Source: Sulfurovum sp. (GTDB lineage: Bacteria; Campylobacterota; Campylobacteria; Campylobacterales; Sulfurovaceae). Taken from it: a stretch of 64,000 nt of DNA. The translations under genes and the position numbers were made by a program. The stretch is taken from assembly GCA_027063305.1 (NCBI GenBank), contig JAMORY010000002.1, positions 1 to 64,000 on the forward strand. Reading direction: 5' to 3'. Below, in pieces: positions 7,989 to 17,492 of the stretch. Under the pieces are notes generated by a model. It ran no database searches and was not told where the DNA came from. It worked only from the letters and a program-made list of their open reading frames with translations. The stretch's first letter is position 1. The number at the start of each line of letters is the position of its first letter.

Positions 7989-8951
7989 ATGAATAATATA
8001 CATAGGTATTGGTTGATCTTGGTTATAGTGGTCTATGGGTATGGTTTTGAGCTTGGAAAGTATGGAAATTTCGCGTTTGAACGTGTACACAAGAACGTTT
8101 ATGTGATGCATGGGCCAGTAACGGAACCTAACAAAGAGAACGAGGGGTTCATGAACAACCCTGCCATCATAGAGGGGAAGCATGGATTGATCGTGGTTGA
8201 CCCCGGAGGGAACTACCGTGTAGGGAAGAAAGTATTGGCAGAGATTATAAATGTAAGCCAAAAGCCGATCATGGCGATCTTTAATACCCATAAGCATGGT
8301 GATCATTGGTTTGCCAATAAAGCGATGGTAGAGGCGTATCCTCATGCTGTGATCTATGCGGATGAACATATGATCGAAGAGGCAAAGGCGGGTGAGGCGG
8401 AGAAGTGGTATCGTATTCTTGATAGAATGACGGGGAATCTTGAAGGAACCAAAGCCTTTGCCTATCCGACCAAAGCATTGAAGATGGGTGATCGTATTGA
8501 GATAGATGGAGAAATGTTCGTGGTTAGGCATCCTAAAGCAGCACATACCGATACCGATCTTTTGATCGAACATGTCAACTCCGGTACGCTCTTCTTAGGT
8601 GATAATGTCATGGTTGGGCGTTTTGGGGCGTTTGATGCCTCTTCAAGTATTCTTGGTAACAAGGAGTTACTTGAAGAGATCATGCAGGAGAAGGAGATGG
8701 CATATTATATCCCCGGGCATGGGATATCGGGAGAGAGAGGTCGTGTGGTCGAACCATATTTGACCTATCTGCGAACGATCACGGAGGAGATGAAGCGTGC
8801 CTATGTGGATGAGGTGGAGCCTTATGAAGTGATAGACCGTGTAAAGAGCCGCTTGAAAGTATATGAGAACTGGGATGGAATAGGGCATACATTGGGAAGG
8901 CATTTGGATAAAGTCTATGCAGAGATAGAGGAGCAGGATGATGCGTCATAG
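7989..8951 (+). CDS. metallo-beta-lactamase-fold hydrolase, SoxH-like
   Basis: The 320-aa protein has one N-terminal hydrophobic helix (about residues 5-20, probably a signal sequence) and then a metallo-beta-lactamase fold. The metal-binding motifs are THKHGDHW (first site), AAHTDTD (third histidine and aspartate region), FLGDN, and IPGHGISG (last histidine). This pattern fits periplasmic MBL hydrolases such as SoxH and the quinoprotein-relay zinc hydrolases. Its place next to soxCDYZ supports a link to sulfur oxidation, but substrate and role are unknown. The start at 7989 is preceded by GGAGTAGG. Confidence 0.7.
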   Translation: MNNIHRYWLILVIVVYGYGFELGKYGNFAFERVHKNVYVMHGPVTEPNKENEGFMNNPAIIEGKHGLIVVDPGGNYRVGKKVLAEIINVSQKPIMAIFNTHKHGDHWFANKAMVEAYPHAVIYADEHMIEEAKAGEAEKWYRILDRMTGNLEGTKAFAYPTKALKMGDRIEIDGEMFVVRHPKAAHTDTDLLIEHVNSGTLFLGDNVMVGRFGAFDASSSILGNKELLEEIMQEKEMAYYIPGHGISGERGRVVEPYLTYLRTITEEMKRAYVDEVEPYEVIDRVKSRLKVYENWDGIGHTLGRHLDKVYAEIEEQDDAS

Positions 8952-8980
8952 ATTGGGGCTATCCCAACCGTAAGGTGTTT

Positions 8981-10048
8981 TTAGAGTCCTGCTTCTTGGA
9001 TCGCTTCGGCTTGTGCATGTGCAATAAGCGGATCGATAACGAGTTTGAGATTCCCATTGTTCATAACATCGTCCAGTGCGTAGAGTGTCAATCCGATACG
9101 GTGGTCGGTAAGACGGTTTTGCGGGTAGTTGTAGGTTCTGATCTTCTCGGAGCGATCTCCCGAACCTACTTGTAGTTTACGCTGTCCTGCCGTCTCGTCA
9201 AGCTGTTTTTGAAGCTCAGCTTCATAAACACGTGCTTTAAGCACCTTCATCGCTTTATCACGGTTTTTATGCTGAGACTTTTCATCCTGTATCGCAACGA
9301 CTATACCGGTAGGGATATGGGTTAGACGTACGGCAGAGTCAGTGGTGTTGACCGATTGCCCTCCACATCCGCTTGAGCGGTAGACATCCATCTTGATCTC
9401 GTTGGGTTTGATGTCCACTTCGACATCATCGACTTCGGGGATGACAGCAACTGTAATAGCGGAGGTGTGGACACGCCCTTGTGTTTCGGTGTCAGGAACA
9501 CGTTGTACACGGTGAGTTCCCGCTTCATATTTGAGCTTGGAGTAGACCCCGTCCCCTTTGATCATGGCGATGAGCTCTTTATAGCCACCTGCCGTTCCGT
9601 CACTGGAACTGACGATCTCTACCTTCCATCCCATCTGCTCGGCAAAACGGCTGTACATTCTAAAGACATCGGCAACAAAGAGTGCACTCTCATCCCCGCC
9701 TGCACCGGCACGTAGCTCAAGGTAGATGTTCTTATCATCATTCTTGTCTTTAGGGATCATCAATACCTTGATCTCATCTTCAAGTTTCGGTAGCATGGGT
9801 TCAAGTTCGGAGAGCTCCTCTTTTGCCAAGTCTCCCAGTTCAGGATCGCCCAAAAGCTCTTTATTCTCTTCGATCGCTTCGGAGGTTTCGATATAGAGCT
9901 TGGCCTTCTCTACAAGTTCCGTCAGCCCTGACTGCTCTTTGCTAAGTTCGGTCATACGGTTGATATCTGAAGCGATATCGGGAGAACTTAGAAGTTCGCT
10001 GATCTCATTGTATCGGTCTATAAATGGTTGAAGTTTTTCTTTGAACAT
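8981..10048 (-). CDS. prfA: peptide chain release factor 1
   Basis: RF1 recognises UAA and UAG stop codons and triggers peptide release on the ribosome. The 355-aa length is normal. The GGQ catalytic motif appears in [14 protein letters not shown], the PxT-type decoding region is in the central domain, and the family signature [17 protein letters not shown] is present. It lies downstream of rpsT on the same strand with a 68-base gap, an arrangement seen in other Campylobacterota. Confidence 0.95.
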   Translation of the reverse strand: MFKEKLQPFIDRYNEISELLSSPDIASDINRMTELSKEQSGLTELVEKAKLYIETSEAIEENKELLGDPELGDLAKEELSELEPMLPKLEDEIKVLMIPKDKNDDKNIYLELRAGAGGDESALFVADVFRMYSRFAEQMGWKVEIVSSSDGTAGGYKELIAMIKGDGVYSKLKYEAGTHRVQRVPDTETQGRVHTSAITVAVIPEVDDVEVDIKPNEIKMDVYRSSGCGGQSVNTTDSAVRLTHIPTGIVVAIQDEKSQHKNRDKAMKVLKARVYEAELQKQLDETAGQRKLQVGSGDRSEKIRTYNYPQNRLTDHRIGLTLYALDDVMNNGNLKLVIDPLIAHAQAEAIQEAGL

Positions 10049-10116
10049 AGGCGTTCTTTGTATTGAATTTTAAATTATTTAGTGTTTAGAAAGGGCGAGA
10101 GGGGTTCGAAGACTGC

Positions 10117-10386
10117 TTACGCAGCTTCGATACTGTTTACCATTTTGTGAAGACGGCTTACTTTTCTTGAAGCGGTTTGCTTTTTGATGAAACCTTTGCT
10201 AACCATAGCGTGGATTTTTTTGTTCGCTACTTTGAAAGCTTCTACCGCTGCTGCTTTGTCACCAGCTTCTACCGCTTCAGTAACCGCTTTTACGATATTT
10301 TTGAAACGTGTTCTGTAGTATCTGTTTCTTTCCGTTCTCTTTGCCGTTTGTAAAATACGCTTTTTCGCTGACTTGTTGTGTGCCAT
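10117..10386 (-). CDS. rpsT: 30S ribosomal protein S20
   Basis: The 89-aa basic protein matches bS20 ([13 protein letters not shown] at the N-terminus, then a helical hairpin with alanine- and lysine-rich segments). It binds 16S rRNA in the small subunit. AAAGGA sits upstream of the start on the minus strand, and the 171-base gap to the divergent glmM gene must hold promoters for both. Confidence 0.95.
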   Translation of the reverse strand: MAHNKSAKKRILQTAKRTERNRYYRTRFKNIVKAVTEAVEAGDKAAAVEAFKVANKKIHAMVSKGFIKKQTASRKVSRLHKMVNSIEAA

Positions 10387-10557
10387 AGTTAGGATTCCTT
10401 TTGGATTATGATAATGTTATCACCCAAATAAAGAGTGAAAATAGTTCGCGAATAATATCCAAAAAAAGATTAAATATATATTAAGAGATGGAAATGAAGG
10501 GAGGTTAATGATATTTCGATAAAATTAAGCCTATAGAATATTGAATAAGGATGAAAT

Positions 10558-11895
10558 GTGACACTATTTGGAACAGACGGTGTGCGGGGGAAGGCCGGTA
10601 AGAAAGTGAGTGCAGTAAGTGCAATGCGTTTAGCGATGGCAACAGGGATCTACTTCAAGCAGTTTTCAAAGACCAATAAAATATTGGTAGGAAAAGATAC
10701 CAGAAGAAGCGGATATATGATAGAGAATGCGATCGTTTCTGGCTTGACAGCAGTAGGGTTCGATGTAATTCAGATCGGTCCTATGCCGACACCTGCGATC
10801 GCTTTTTTGACAGAGAATATGCGTTGTGATGCGGGGATCATGATCTCGGCAAGCCATAATCCGTTCTATGACAATGGGATAAAATTCTTTGATAATGAGG
10901 GGAATAAGCTTAATCGGGAAGAGGAGATAGAGATAGAAAAGATCTATGAGAATGACCAACTTCTTGAAGAAGCTCAAGCAACAGGAAAGTATATCGGGCG
11001 TTCAAAGCGTATTGATGATGTGATCGGACGTTATATTGTCCATATTAAGAACTCTTTTCCTAAAAAGTTGACACTTGCAGGAAAGCGTATCGTTATTGAC
11101 TGTGCTAACGGTGCGGGGTACATTGTCGGACCTACGATCCTTCAGGAGCTTGGAGCCGAGGTTTTTGTGATAGGAAATGAGCCTAACGGTTTCAATATTA
11201 ATGAAGGGTGTGGTGCCATGCATCCGGAGAATTTGGCAAAGGTCGTACTGGATAAGCGTGCCGATGTCGGAATTGCGCTCGATGGTGATGCGGACAGGCT
11301 TGTCATGGTCGATGAGAAGGGTGAGGTGATAGATGGTGATAAGCTAATGGGTGTACTTGCCGTACATCTTCAGAAACAACAGTCTCTAAAAGGAGATGGA
11401 ATGGTTGCTACGGTCATGAGCAATCAAGGACTTGACGAGTATCTGGCAAAACATGGATTGTCACTTTACCGTTCGGCTGTGGGAGATAAGAATGTTGTAA
11501 AGTTGATGCAGGAGAAGGGGATCAATTTTGGTGGAGAACAGAGTGGGCATATTATCTTTAGCGATTATGCCAAGACCGGAGACGGTATCTCCAGTGCGCT
11601 ACAGGCACTTGCATATTTGGTGACTACGGGACAGAAAGCAAGTGAGGCGTTCAACCCGTATGAATCCTATCCTCAAATGTTGGTGAACCTTTTGGTTGAC
11701 GAGAAGCGTCCTTTTGAGGAGATAGAAGGGCTGGATGCACTTAAAGCAGAAGTTGAAGCAGCAGGGATGCGGCATCTTTTCCGCTATTCGGGAACAGAGA
11801 ACAAGATACGTCTACTGCTTGAAGGGAAAGATGAGAAGGTGTTGGAGAAGATGATGGAGCAGTGTACGGACTTCTTTAAAGGTGCATTGGTTTGA
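10558..11895 (+). CDS. glmM: phosphoglucosamine mutase
   Basis: GlmM converts glucosamine-6-phosphate to glucosamine-1-phosphate on the way to UDP-GlcNAc, the precursor of peptidoglycan and of the pseudaminic acid made from the 49-kb locus. The 445-aa protein shows the phosphoserine loop ISASHNP (Ser99), the magnesium loop DGDADR and the sugar-binding GGEQSGH. The C-terminal phosphate-binding motif [10 protein letters not shown] is intact. The start is GTG, with AAGGATG just upstream; the nearby ATG at 10551 is in another frame. The stop overlaps the start of lspA. Confidence 0.95.
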   Translation: MTLFGTDGVRGKAGKKVSAVSAMRLAMATGIYFKQFSKTNKILVGKDTRRSGYMIENAIVSGLTAVGFDVIQIGPMPTPAIAFLTENMRCDAGIMISASHNPFYDNGIKFFDNEGNKLNREEEIEIEKIYENDQLLEEAQATGKYIGRSKRIDDVIGRYIVHIKNSFPKKLTLAGKRIVIDCANGAGYIVGPTILQELGAEVFVIGNEPNGFNINEGCGAMHPENLAKVVLDKRADVGIALDGDADRLVMVDEKGEVIDGDKLMGVLAVHLQKQQSLKGDGMVATVMSNQGLDEYLAKHGLSLYRSAVGDKNVVKLMQEKGINFGGEQSGHIIFSDYAKTGDGISSALQALAYLVTTGQKASEAFNPYESYPQMLVNLLVDEKRPFEEIEGLDALKAEVEAAGMRHLFRYSGTENKIRLLLEGKDEKVLEKMMEQCTDFFKGALV

Positions 11896-12347
11896 TACGT
11901 CAATGGTCTGTTTTTATTATTGTCGTTTTGCTTACATTCGGTATCGATCAGTGGATCAAGCAGTTTTTCTTGTCAGGTTTTATGCAACATGGAGAATGTA
12001 TCGATCTGGTATTGCATCTGAATAAGGGGGTCGCATTTTCCATGTTTGCATCGCTTGGCCCTTATTTGAAGTGGATCCAGGCACTTCTGGTCATCGCTAT
12101 TCTCTTTTATATCGTTAAAGAGGGATATGTACGTCGCTATGCCGTTCCGGTAGGTCTTTTGCTTGGTGGTGCTCTTGGGAATCTTTACGACCGGTTCGTT
12201 CATGATGGGGTTGTTGATTATATTGCATGGCATTGCGGTTTTCGGTTTGCAGTGTTTAATTATGCTGATATTGCCATTGATCTTGCTGTGGTGTGGATCG
12301 TTTGGTTACTCTATAGGCACGAGGGTATAAAGAAGGTATCTGAATGA
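11892..12347 (+). CDS. lspA: lipoprotein signal peptidase LspA
   Basis: LspA cleaves the signal peptide of diacylated prolipoproteins in the inner membrane. The 151-aa protein has four hydrophobic helices and the conserved blocks [17 protein letters not shown] and FNYADIAID, which supply the two catalytic aspartates. The start is a rare TTG overlapping the glmM stop by 4 bases (TTGA), consistent with translational coupling. Its end overlaps the next gene by 4 bases (ATGA). Substrates in this window would include the two small lipoproteins at 24.8 and 33.3 kb. Confidence 0.93.
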   Translation: MIRQWSVFIIVVLLTFGIDQWIKQFFLSGFMQHGECIDLVLHLNKGVAFSMFASLGPYLKWIQALLVIAILFYIVKEGYVRRYAVPVGLLLGGALGNLYDRFVHDGVVDYIAWHCGFRFAVFNYADIAIDLAVVWIVWLLYRHEGIKKVSE

Positions 12348-13294
12348 GGATCTGGCTGATATGGGCAGTGGTCTATGGTTTGGTATGGGGAGGTATAAGT
12401 AGTGTGGACATCATTTCTCCTACATATGCACAAAGTGATCAACCTATAAAGATACTGGATCAAAAAGTACTCTCTTTTTCTCAGATAAACGGTGTGAAGT
12501 TCAGCGAGGTCTCCGACCTTGCATACGATAAAAAGAGCCATCGTCTCTATATGGTCAGTGATGAGGGAGGACTGTTCGTCTTTCGTGCCCGTTTCAGTAA
12601 AGACAGGATCGAAGAACTAAAACCGATCGAAGCGGCTTACCTAACTAAAAGAGAGGGAAAACCCTTTAAGAAATGGGCACGTGACAGTGAGGGGATGACA
12701 CTTGACGGAAGAGGACGGCTGCTTGTCTCTTTTGAGGGGAAAGCGAAGATAGGATGGTTCCATAAAGACGATAGTAAGATCGGTCAGCGTATTCAAAAAT
12801 ATAAGCTTCCCAAGCGGTTACGCAGTACCAAAAACTATCGCAGTAAGAACAAGTCGCTTGAGGCGCTGGCATGGCATCCTCGTTATGGGGTATTGACCGT
12901 AGCTGAGTGGCCTTTAAAAGGGGATGAGAAGAAGCTACAGACCATCTATGCGCTCAATGGCAAGAGGTGGCACTTTAAAGCAGAACCTGAAGGACGAAGT
13001 GCCGTAGCGGCCATAGAAGTGATGGATGATGGGAACTTGTTGGTACTTGAACGCTCTTTTACAGGGATGCTTGAACCTTTTGTTGTGACATTGAAGAAAG
13101 TTTATATTCAAGGATGTCATACGCGGGTGTGCCGCAGTAAAGTACTTTTGAAGATGAACTCCCATAAAGGCTGGGCAGTTGACAACTTCGAAGGGTTGAC
13201 ACGTGTTGACAAACATCGTTATCTGATGGTCAGTGATGATAATGACAACTTCTTCCAGCAGACACTGTTGATCTATTTTGAGGTGTTGGAGTGA
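12344..13294 (+). CDS. esterase-like/phytase-like beta-propeller protein
   Basis: The 316-aa protein has a signal peptide (about residues 1-28) and a repeated beta pattern seen in the 'esterase-like activity of phytase' family: EVSDLAYDKKSHRLYMVSDEGG, DSEGMTLDGRG, LEALAWHPRYG, FEGLTRVDKHRYLMVSDDN. Members are predicted periplasmic six-bladed propellers of uncertain substrate. Two cysteines in GCHTRVCRS may form a disulfide. It overlaps lspA and the next gene by 4 bases each, so it belongs to the glmM operon. Confidence 0.75.
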   Translation: MRIWLIWAVVYGLVWGGISSVDIISPTYAQSDQPIKILDQKVLSFSQINGVKFSEVSDLAYDKKSHRLYMVSDEGGLFVFRARFSKDRIEELKPIEAAYLTKREGKPFKKWARDSEGMTLDGRGRLLVSFEGKAKIGWFHKDDSKIGQRIQKYKLPKRLRSTKNYRSKNKSLEALAWHPRYGVLTVAEWPLKGDEKKLQTIYALNGKRWHFKAEPEGRSAVAAIEVMDDGNLLVLERSFTGMLEPFVVTLKKVYIQGCHTRVCRSKVLLKMNSHKGWAVDNFEGLTRVDKHRYLMVSDDNDNFFQQTLLIYFEVLE

Positions 13295-14109
13295 AACGTA
13301 TAGTGATCTATATATGGGTAACGGTGCTTCTTGGCGGCATGGTCTTTTTTGGGTTACGCTCATTTGGTGAAGCGAAACAGTATGAGTCTGCGACCCTTGC
13401 ACAGGTGAAGATGATGTCGGCAAAGGCACTGGTGACACTACAGGCAAAATCGTTGATGGAGACGCTCTCTTTTGGGCTCTATAAGAATAAGATGCGAAAG
13501 AAGTTGGAAAAAATAGAACGATCACGCAAACTACACCGAAGTAAAAGTATGCGGTGGCTGTACTATAGTATGGGATTTTTAGTACTTTTTCTATGCTCTT
13601 TTTGGTTGCTTTCTGCCAGAGAGTTCACCTTCTTTGGTGCATTGTCCGCGGGGATCATGCTCTGGCTGGGACTCTTTAGTCCTATATTGACCGTAACGAT
13701 CCATAAAGAGATAGAGTATCTTGGTGATGTAGTACTCTCTTTTGAGTCTAAAGGGATATTGGGCTCTGTAGAGAAACTCTATGTACATGGAGATATGGTC
13801 ATAGCCGGAGCGATCTTGCTATTTTCTGTTTTGGTACCGTTGATGAAGATTCTCTCTATGGTGGTCATTTCACTTGTGATGGAGAGCCGGTTCGCACACG
13901 GGATCGTTCATTTTTTCAAGTGGATCGGTAAATGGTCAATGCTTGATGTCTTTGTGGTTGCGACATTCTTGGTCTATTTGAGTACCAACAAAGGGGATGT
14001 CAGCCGCGCGGAGGTGGGGGTAGGACTTTATTTCTTTCTTGCTTATGTGATTGTCTCTATGCTAGTAAGTTTGAGTGCGGAGAAAATGCTTGAGAGGGTT
14101 GAGGGATAA
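13291..14109 (+). CDS. PqiA-like membrane protein
   Basis: The 272-aa membrane protein has one N-terminal helix, a basic soluble segment (about 60-90), and then four hydrophobic segments. The second half carries the paraquat-inducible protein A pattern, including GKWSMLDVFVVATFLVYL. PqiA proteins belong to lipid-transport or envelope-stress systems together with MCE-domain partners, none of which is next to it here. The N-terminal extension is not part of standard PqiA. The start is GTG within the GTGA overlap with the preceding gene, closing a four-gene coupled operon. Confidence 0.7.
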   Translation: MKRIVIYIWVTVLLGGMVFFGLRSFGEAKQYESATLAQVKMMSAKALVTLQAKSLMETLSFGLYKNKMRKKLEKIERSRKLHRSKSMRWLYYSMGFLVLFLCSFWLLSAREFTFFGALSAGIMLWLGLFSPILTVTIHKEIEYLGDVVLSFESKGILGSVEKLYVHGDMVIAGAILLFSVLVPLMKILSMVVISLVMESRFAHGIVHFFKWIGKWSMLDVFVVATFLVYLSTNKGDVSRAEVGVGLYFFLAYVIVSMLVSLSAEKMLERVEG

Positions 14110-14114
14110 AGAGG

Positions 14115-15230
14115 CTAAAGCCGGCTCTTTACCACCTCTATAATCTCTGGATGAGCGTTGAGGTAGAAGATGGCTCCGGTTATCAGGGCTGCTGTAGTGA
14201 CGGCAAGGGCTATCTTGATCCATGAGTAGGGGCGTTCGCCCGATACTTTACCCGTTTGCGCATTGACCGCGTAGCGGTAGGTTTTGTTGTTCCATGTAAA
14301 TGAAGCGACCCAGACAGGCAGTAGTACATTCTTGTAGGTGGTGTTGAGGTAGCGGGTGTTGACCGCGGTGATCTGCTGCTGATCCCCACCGATATCACGT
14401 CGTATTGCTCCCTCAATAGTATGACTCATCTTCACTTTGGCATACTCAAATCCGTTATCAAGCCCTATGGTATACTCTTCTGCTTCGAATCCGGCCATGT
14501 ACTTTTCATCGAACGGAACCAGAGCAGCGGTATTCCATGGTTCAAGCGATTGCAGGATGGTGCGGGTTACGGTATTGCTGGCACCAATGGTGACATCATC
14601 AAAAGAGAGGGTGACCCTGCCGCTAACGGGAGTCCAGCGAATACGGCTCTCTTGTACCTGTACCTGTCGGCTTCTGCCCTGTTCGTCCCTTACTGTACGG
14701 GTAACGGTGACGTAGTAGATGTCTCCTCTTTGTCCCTGGTAGTTTGTAAGCGTGTCACTATCGTAGGTCCAGTAGGGTAGGTAGTAGCCTGTGAGTCTGT
14801 TATCGCCGTCGAGATATTTGGTAAAGGCAGTCGGGGCGAACCAGAGTGAACTGACCCATGCTTTAAATCGCATCTGCGCCTCTTTGTGGGAGAGTTTGAA
14901 AGGAATGAGCGATTGCGGGGTGATCTCCTTGACAAACTCGGTCACTGCCGGAGTGCCGCAGTAGGGGCAGTTGGTGGAGAATGTGTAGGGTGTAAGTGTG
15001 AACGCTCCACCACACTTTTTACAGTGTACCTGTTTTTCAATATTTTGGTTGGGGGTCTTATCGAGCTTTTGCAGTGCTTCTGTGAGGTTATGCTCCCGAA
15101 TGGGGGTATCGGCCTTCTCGATGGGAACCTCTTTATGACAGAACTCACAGTTGAGCTTTCCTGTTGCCGGTGAGAACTTGAGCGGTGCCCCGCAGGAGGG
15201 GCAGGTGAAGTTGATGGCGGTAAACTGCAT
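14115..15230 (-). CDS. TFIIB-type zinc-ribbon membrane protein (YdjG-like)
   Basis: The 371-aa protein begins with two zinc ribbons: CPSCGAPL...CEFCHKEV (about 10-35) and CKKCGGAF...CPYCGTPA (about 73-95). A long beta-rich middle region follows, then one transmembrane helix near the C-terminus (about 335-358). This architecture resembles Bacillus YdjG-type proteins, annotated as putative phage replication or helicase-like zinc-ribbon proteins, that sit beside SPFH proteins in envelope-stress operons. Function is unknown. It is the last gene of the four-gene minus-strand operon, 3 bases after the SPFH-GYF gene. Confidence 0.65.
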   Translation of the reverse strand: MQFTAINFTCPSCGAPLKFSPATGKLNCEFCHKEVPIEKADTPIREHNLTEALQKLDKTPNQNIEKQVHCKKCGGAFTLTPYTFSTNCPYCGTPAVTEFVKEITPQSLIPFKLSHKEAQMRFKAWVSSLWFAPTAFTKYLDGDNRLTGYYLPYWTYDSDTLTNYQGQRGDIYYVTVTRTVRDEQGRSRQVQVQESRIRWTPVSGRVTLSFDDVTIGASNTVTRTILQSLEPWNTAALVPFDEKYMAGFEAEEYTIGLDNGFEYAKVKMSHTIEGAIRRDIGGDQQQITAVNTRYLNTTYKNVLLPVWVASFTWNNKTYRYAVNAQTGKVSGERPYSWIKIALAVTTAALITGAIFYLNAHPEIIEVVKSRL

Positions 15231-15233
15231 GGC

Positions 15234-16319
15234 TTAAGAGAGTGGCGGCGGTGTCTGCATGAAGTGGCTGCCAAGGATCGTCTCTGCACGCTCCCACTGT
15301 GCCATACCCTGTGTCCAGACCAGTGTCTCTTTGGTGATCTCGCCTTGTTGTATCATCTGTGTGATGGCATCGAAAGAGAAAGGGCCTTGCTGTTTTCCGT
15401 CAATGGCGATGAAGTACTGCGGCAGCTGATTGGGAAGCGGCGGCGGGGTCTCTGTACTTTGTGTTGTCTGTGATCCGCTCATGCTCTGTGCCATCTGCTG
15501 CCCCATGGCAATGCCTGCTCCCATGCCGATCATATCGCCCATGCTTCCGCCTGTTGCGCTACCCATCGCATTACCGGTTTGGTATTTGAGGTGGGCATCG
15601 AGATCTCCGGTGATCTCTCTACTGGTGCGGGTGTCGATGGCTTTTTCGACTTCATCGGGAAGCGAGATGTTCTCAATGAGCATCTTGGTCAGTTCGAGTC
15701 CGTACTCTTCGAAATAGGGTGCGATGTGCTCGGTGATGTAGTCGCCAAAACGCTCATAGTTACGCGCCATATCGAGTACGGGAGTGGTGTCCTCACTCAG
15801 AACGGTCGCCAGTTTGGAGACGATGAGGTTGGTAAGCTGATCCTCTATCTCATCGGTGGTAAAGTGAGCGTCAGTACCGACGATCTCTTTGAGGAATGTT
15901 TCAGGATCGCTGATACGGATCTCGTAGGTTCCGTAGGCGCGCAGTCTGACCATGGCAAATTCGGGGTCACGTACCATGATGGGGTTTTTCGTCCCCCACT
16001 TCAGATCGGTGAAGCGTTTGGTGTTGAGAAAATAAACTTCTGCTTTGAACGGAGAGTTGAAGCCGTGATCCCAGTGTTGCAGGGTGGTCAAGATGGGCAG
16101 GTTCTTGGTCTCCAGCGCATAGATACCCGGTTCAAGTATATCGGCGATCTCCCCTTCGTTGACAAAGACGGCCACTTGAGATTCGCGTACGATGAGCTTG
16201 GCACCGTATTTGATCTCGTTGCCCTGTCGGTTGAAGCGGTAGACCATCGTATCATGAGAGTTGTCCGTCCACTCGATGACATCGATGAACTGCCCGCTGA
16301 TCCAGTCAAAAAGTCCCAT
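15234..16319 (-). CDS. SPFH domain protein with C-terminal GYF-type domain (YdjI-like)
   Basis: Residues 1 to about 240 form an SPFH/virion-core-like domain (MGLFDWISGQFIDVIEW at the start, GIYALETKNLPI, then a helical arm). A low-complexity G/M/A-rich linker follows (about 245-290). The last 60 residues are a GYF_2-type domain (YFIAIDGKQQGPFS...LVWTQGMAQW), which usually binds proline-rich peptides; proline-rich PPPLP motifs flank it on both sides. YdjI-like proteins scaffold membranes together with PspA-type partners. It lies between telA-like and zinc-ribbon genes with almost no gaps, suggesting one complex. Confidence 0.75.
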   Translation of the reverse strand: MGLFDWISGQFIDVIEWTDNSHDTMVYRFNRQGNEIKYGAKLIVRESQVAVFVNEGEIADILEPGIYALETKNLPILTTLQHWDHGFNSPFKAEVYFLNTKRFTDLKWGTKNPIMVRDPEFAMVRLRAYGTYEIRISDPETFLKEIVGTDAHFTTDEIEDQLTNLIVSKLATVLSEDTTPVLDMARNYERFGDYITEHIAPYFEEYGLELTKMLIENISLPDEVEKAIDTRTSREITGDLDAHLKYQTGNAMGSATGGSMGDMIGMGAGIAMGQQMAQSMSGSQTTQSTETPPPLPNQLPQYFIAIDGKQQGPFSFDAITQMIQQGEITKETLVWTQGMAQWERAETILGSHFMQTPPPLS

Positions 16320-17471
16320 TTACGCCTCCTTTGGGGTTGCTGTCATTTCCGTAGCTTCAGGCAGTGCTTCGGCTTTGGCTTTGACCGAAAGCAGGGCATC
16401 TTTAAGCTCCTGCTCTGTTTTCTTGAGCTCTTCTTGTGCTTTGGCTCTTGCCTCTTTACCCTCTTGTGCAATGCGGAGTGAGTCGTTGAGGGTTTCGATG
16501 AATGTCTGGTTGGCTTTTTTGATGCTCTCGATGTCAAAGATACCACGCTCCATCTGGCGGCGTACTTCGGCATTGGCCTCTCTAAGCCCTTCGGCATTCT
16601 TCTCAAGCAGTTCGTTGGTCAGATCCGCGGCTTCTTTGGTGGCGATGGCGGCATCGTGGCTGCGGAAGATGGCAACGGTCTGTGCGAGCTGGTTACGCCA
16701 GAGCGGTACGGTGTTGACCAGTGTTGAGGTGATCTTGGAGATGAGCGACTTGTCATTTTCTTGAATGAGGCGGATGCTTGGCAGTGACTGCATCGTTACC
16801 TGACGGGAGAGTTTGAGGTCGTGGACACGGCGCTCCAGTTCGTCACGGAAACCGCGTATCTCTTTAAGCTCCTGTATCGCCATCATATCATCGTCACTCT
16901 CTTGTACCTTCTTCTCATACTCGGGGATGATCTTCTCTTCAAGCTCTTCGAGTTTGGTCTCTCCGGCTTTGATGTAGAGCTCAAGCTTTCTGAAGTACTC
17001 CAGATTGGCATCGTAGAGCTTGTCAAGGGCTACGATGTCGCTCATGAGCTGGCTTTTGTGCTTTTCAAGGTCGTTGGAGATGAGGTCGATCTGGTCGCGT
17101 ACCTTCTCGTACTCCTGTACGAACTTCACAAGCGGGTTTGCCGCACCAAAAAGCTTTTTCCACCACGGGATATCTTTGTTGGGGTTGAACTCGTCGATGT
17201 CGAAACCGCGAATGGATGCGACCATTTTGCTCAGGGCATCTCCCGCTGCACCGATATCTTTGTTCTGAACTCCGTCGATCATACGGTTGGAGATCTCATC
17301 GAGCTTCTCCTGTGCGGAGGAGCCGAAGTAGATGATGGACTTTCTGTCATGAATATCCAGCTCATTCAGGGCATCTTGCAAGGCTGTGACCTCATTCTCC
17401 ATGATCTCGGGGATCTGTGCTTCTTGGTTGACGATCGCTTTTTCGATGACCTCTTTGGTTTGTGTTTCCAT
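16320..17471 (-). CDS. TelA/YaaN-like toxic anion resistance protein
   Basis: The 383-aa protein is almost all helical with long coiled coils and matches the TelA/KlaA/YaaN family (IPWWKKLFGAANPLVKFVQEYEKVRDQID and LVNTVPLWRNQLAQTVAIFRSHDAA). Family members are linked to tellurite or cell-wall-stress resistance, with unclear mechanism. It has no signal peptide and is presumably cytoplasmic or peripheral to the membrane. The gene directly follows an XpaC-type gene, the same pairing as xpaC-yaaN in Bacillus subtilis. The large plus-strand ORFs here are shadows. Confidence 0.85.
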   Translation of the reverse strand: METQTKEVIEKAIVNQEAQIPEIMENEVTALQDALNELDIHDRKSIIYFGSSAQEKLDEISNRMIDGVQNKDIGAAGDALSKMVASIRGFDIDEFNPNKDIPWWKKLFGAANPLVKFVQEYEKVRDQIDLISNDLEKHKSQLMSDIVALDKLYDANLEYFRKLELYIKAGETKLEELEEKIIPEYEKKVQESDDDMMAIQELKEIRGFRDELERRVHDLKLSRQVTMQSLPSIRLIQENDKSLISKITSTLVNTVPLWRNQLAQTVAIFRSHDAAIATKEAADLTNELLEKNAEGLREANAEVRRQMERGIFDIESIKKANQTFIETLNDSLRIAQEGKEARAKAQEELKKTEQELKDALLSVKAKAEALPEATEMTATPKEA

Positions 17472-17492
17472 TCTTCTTCCTTTATGTTGGTT

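Noticed and set aside
15579-16481. 300-aa plus-strand ORF
   Set aside because: It is antisense to the SPFH-GYF and TelA-like genes and has no family resemblance or ribosome binding site.
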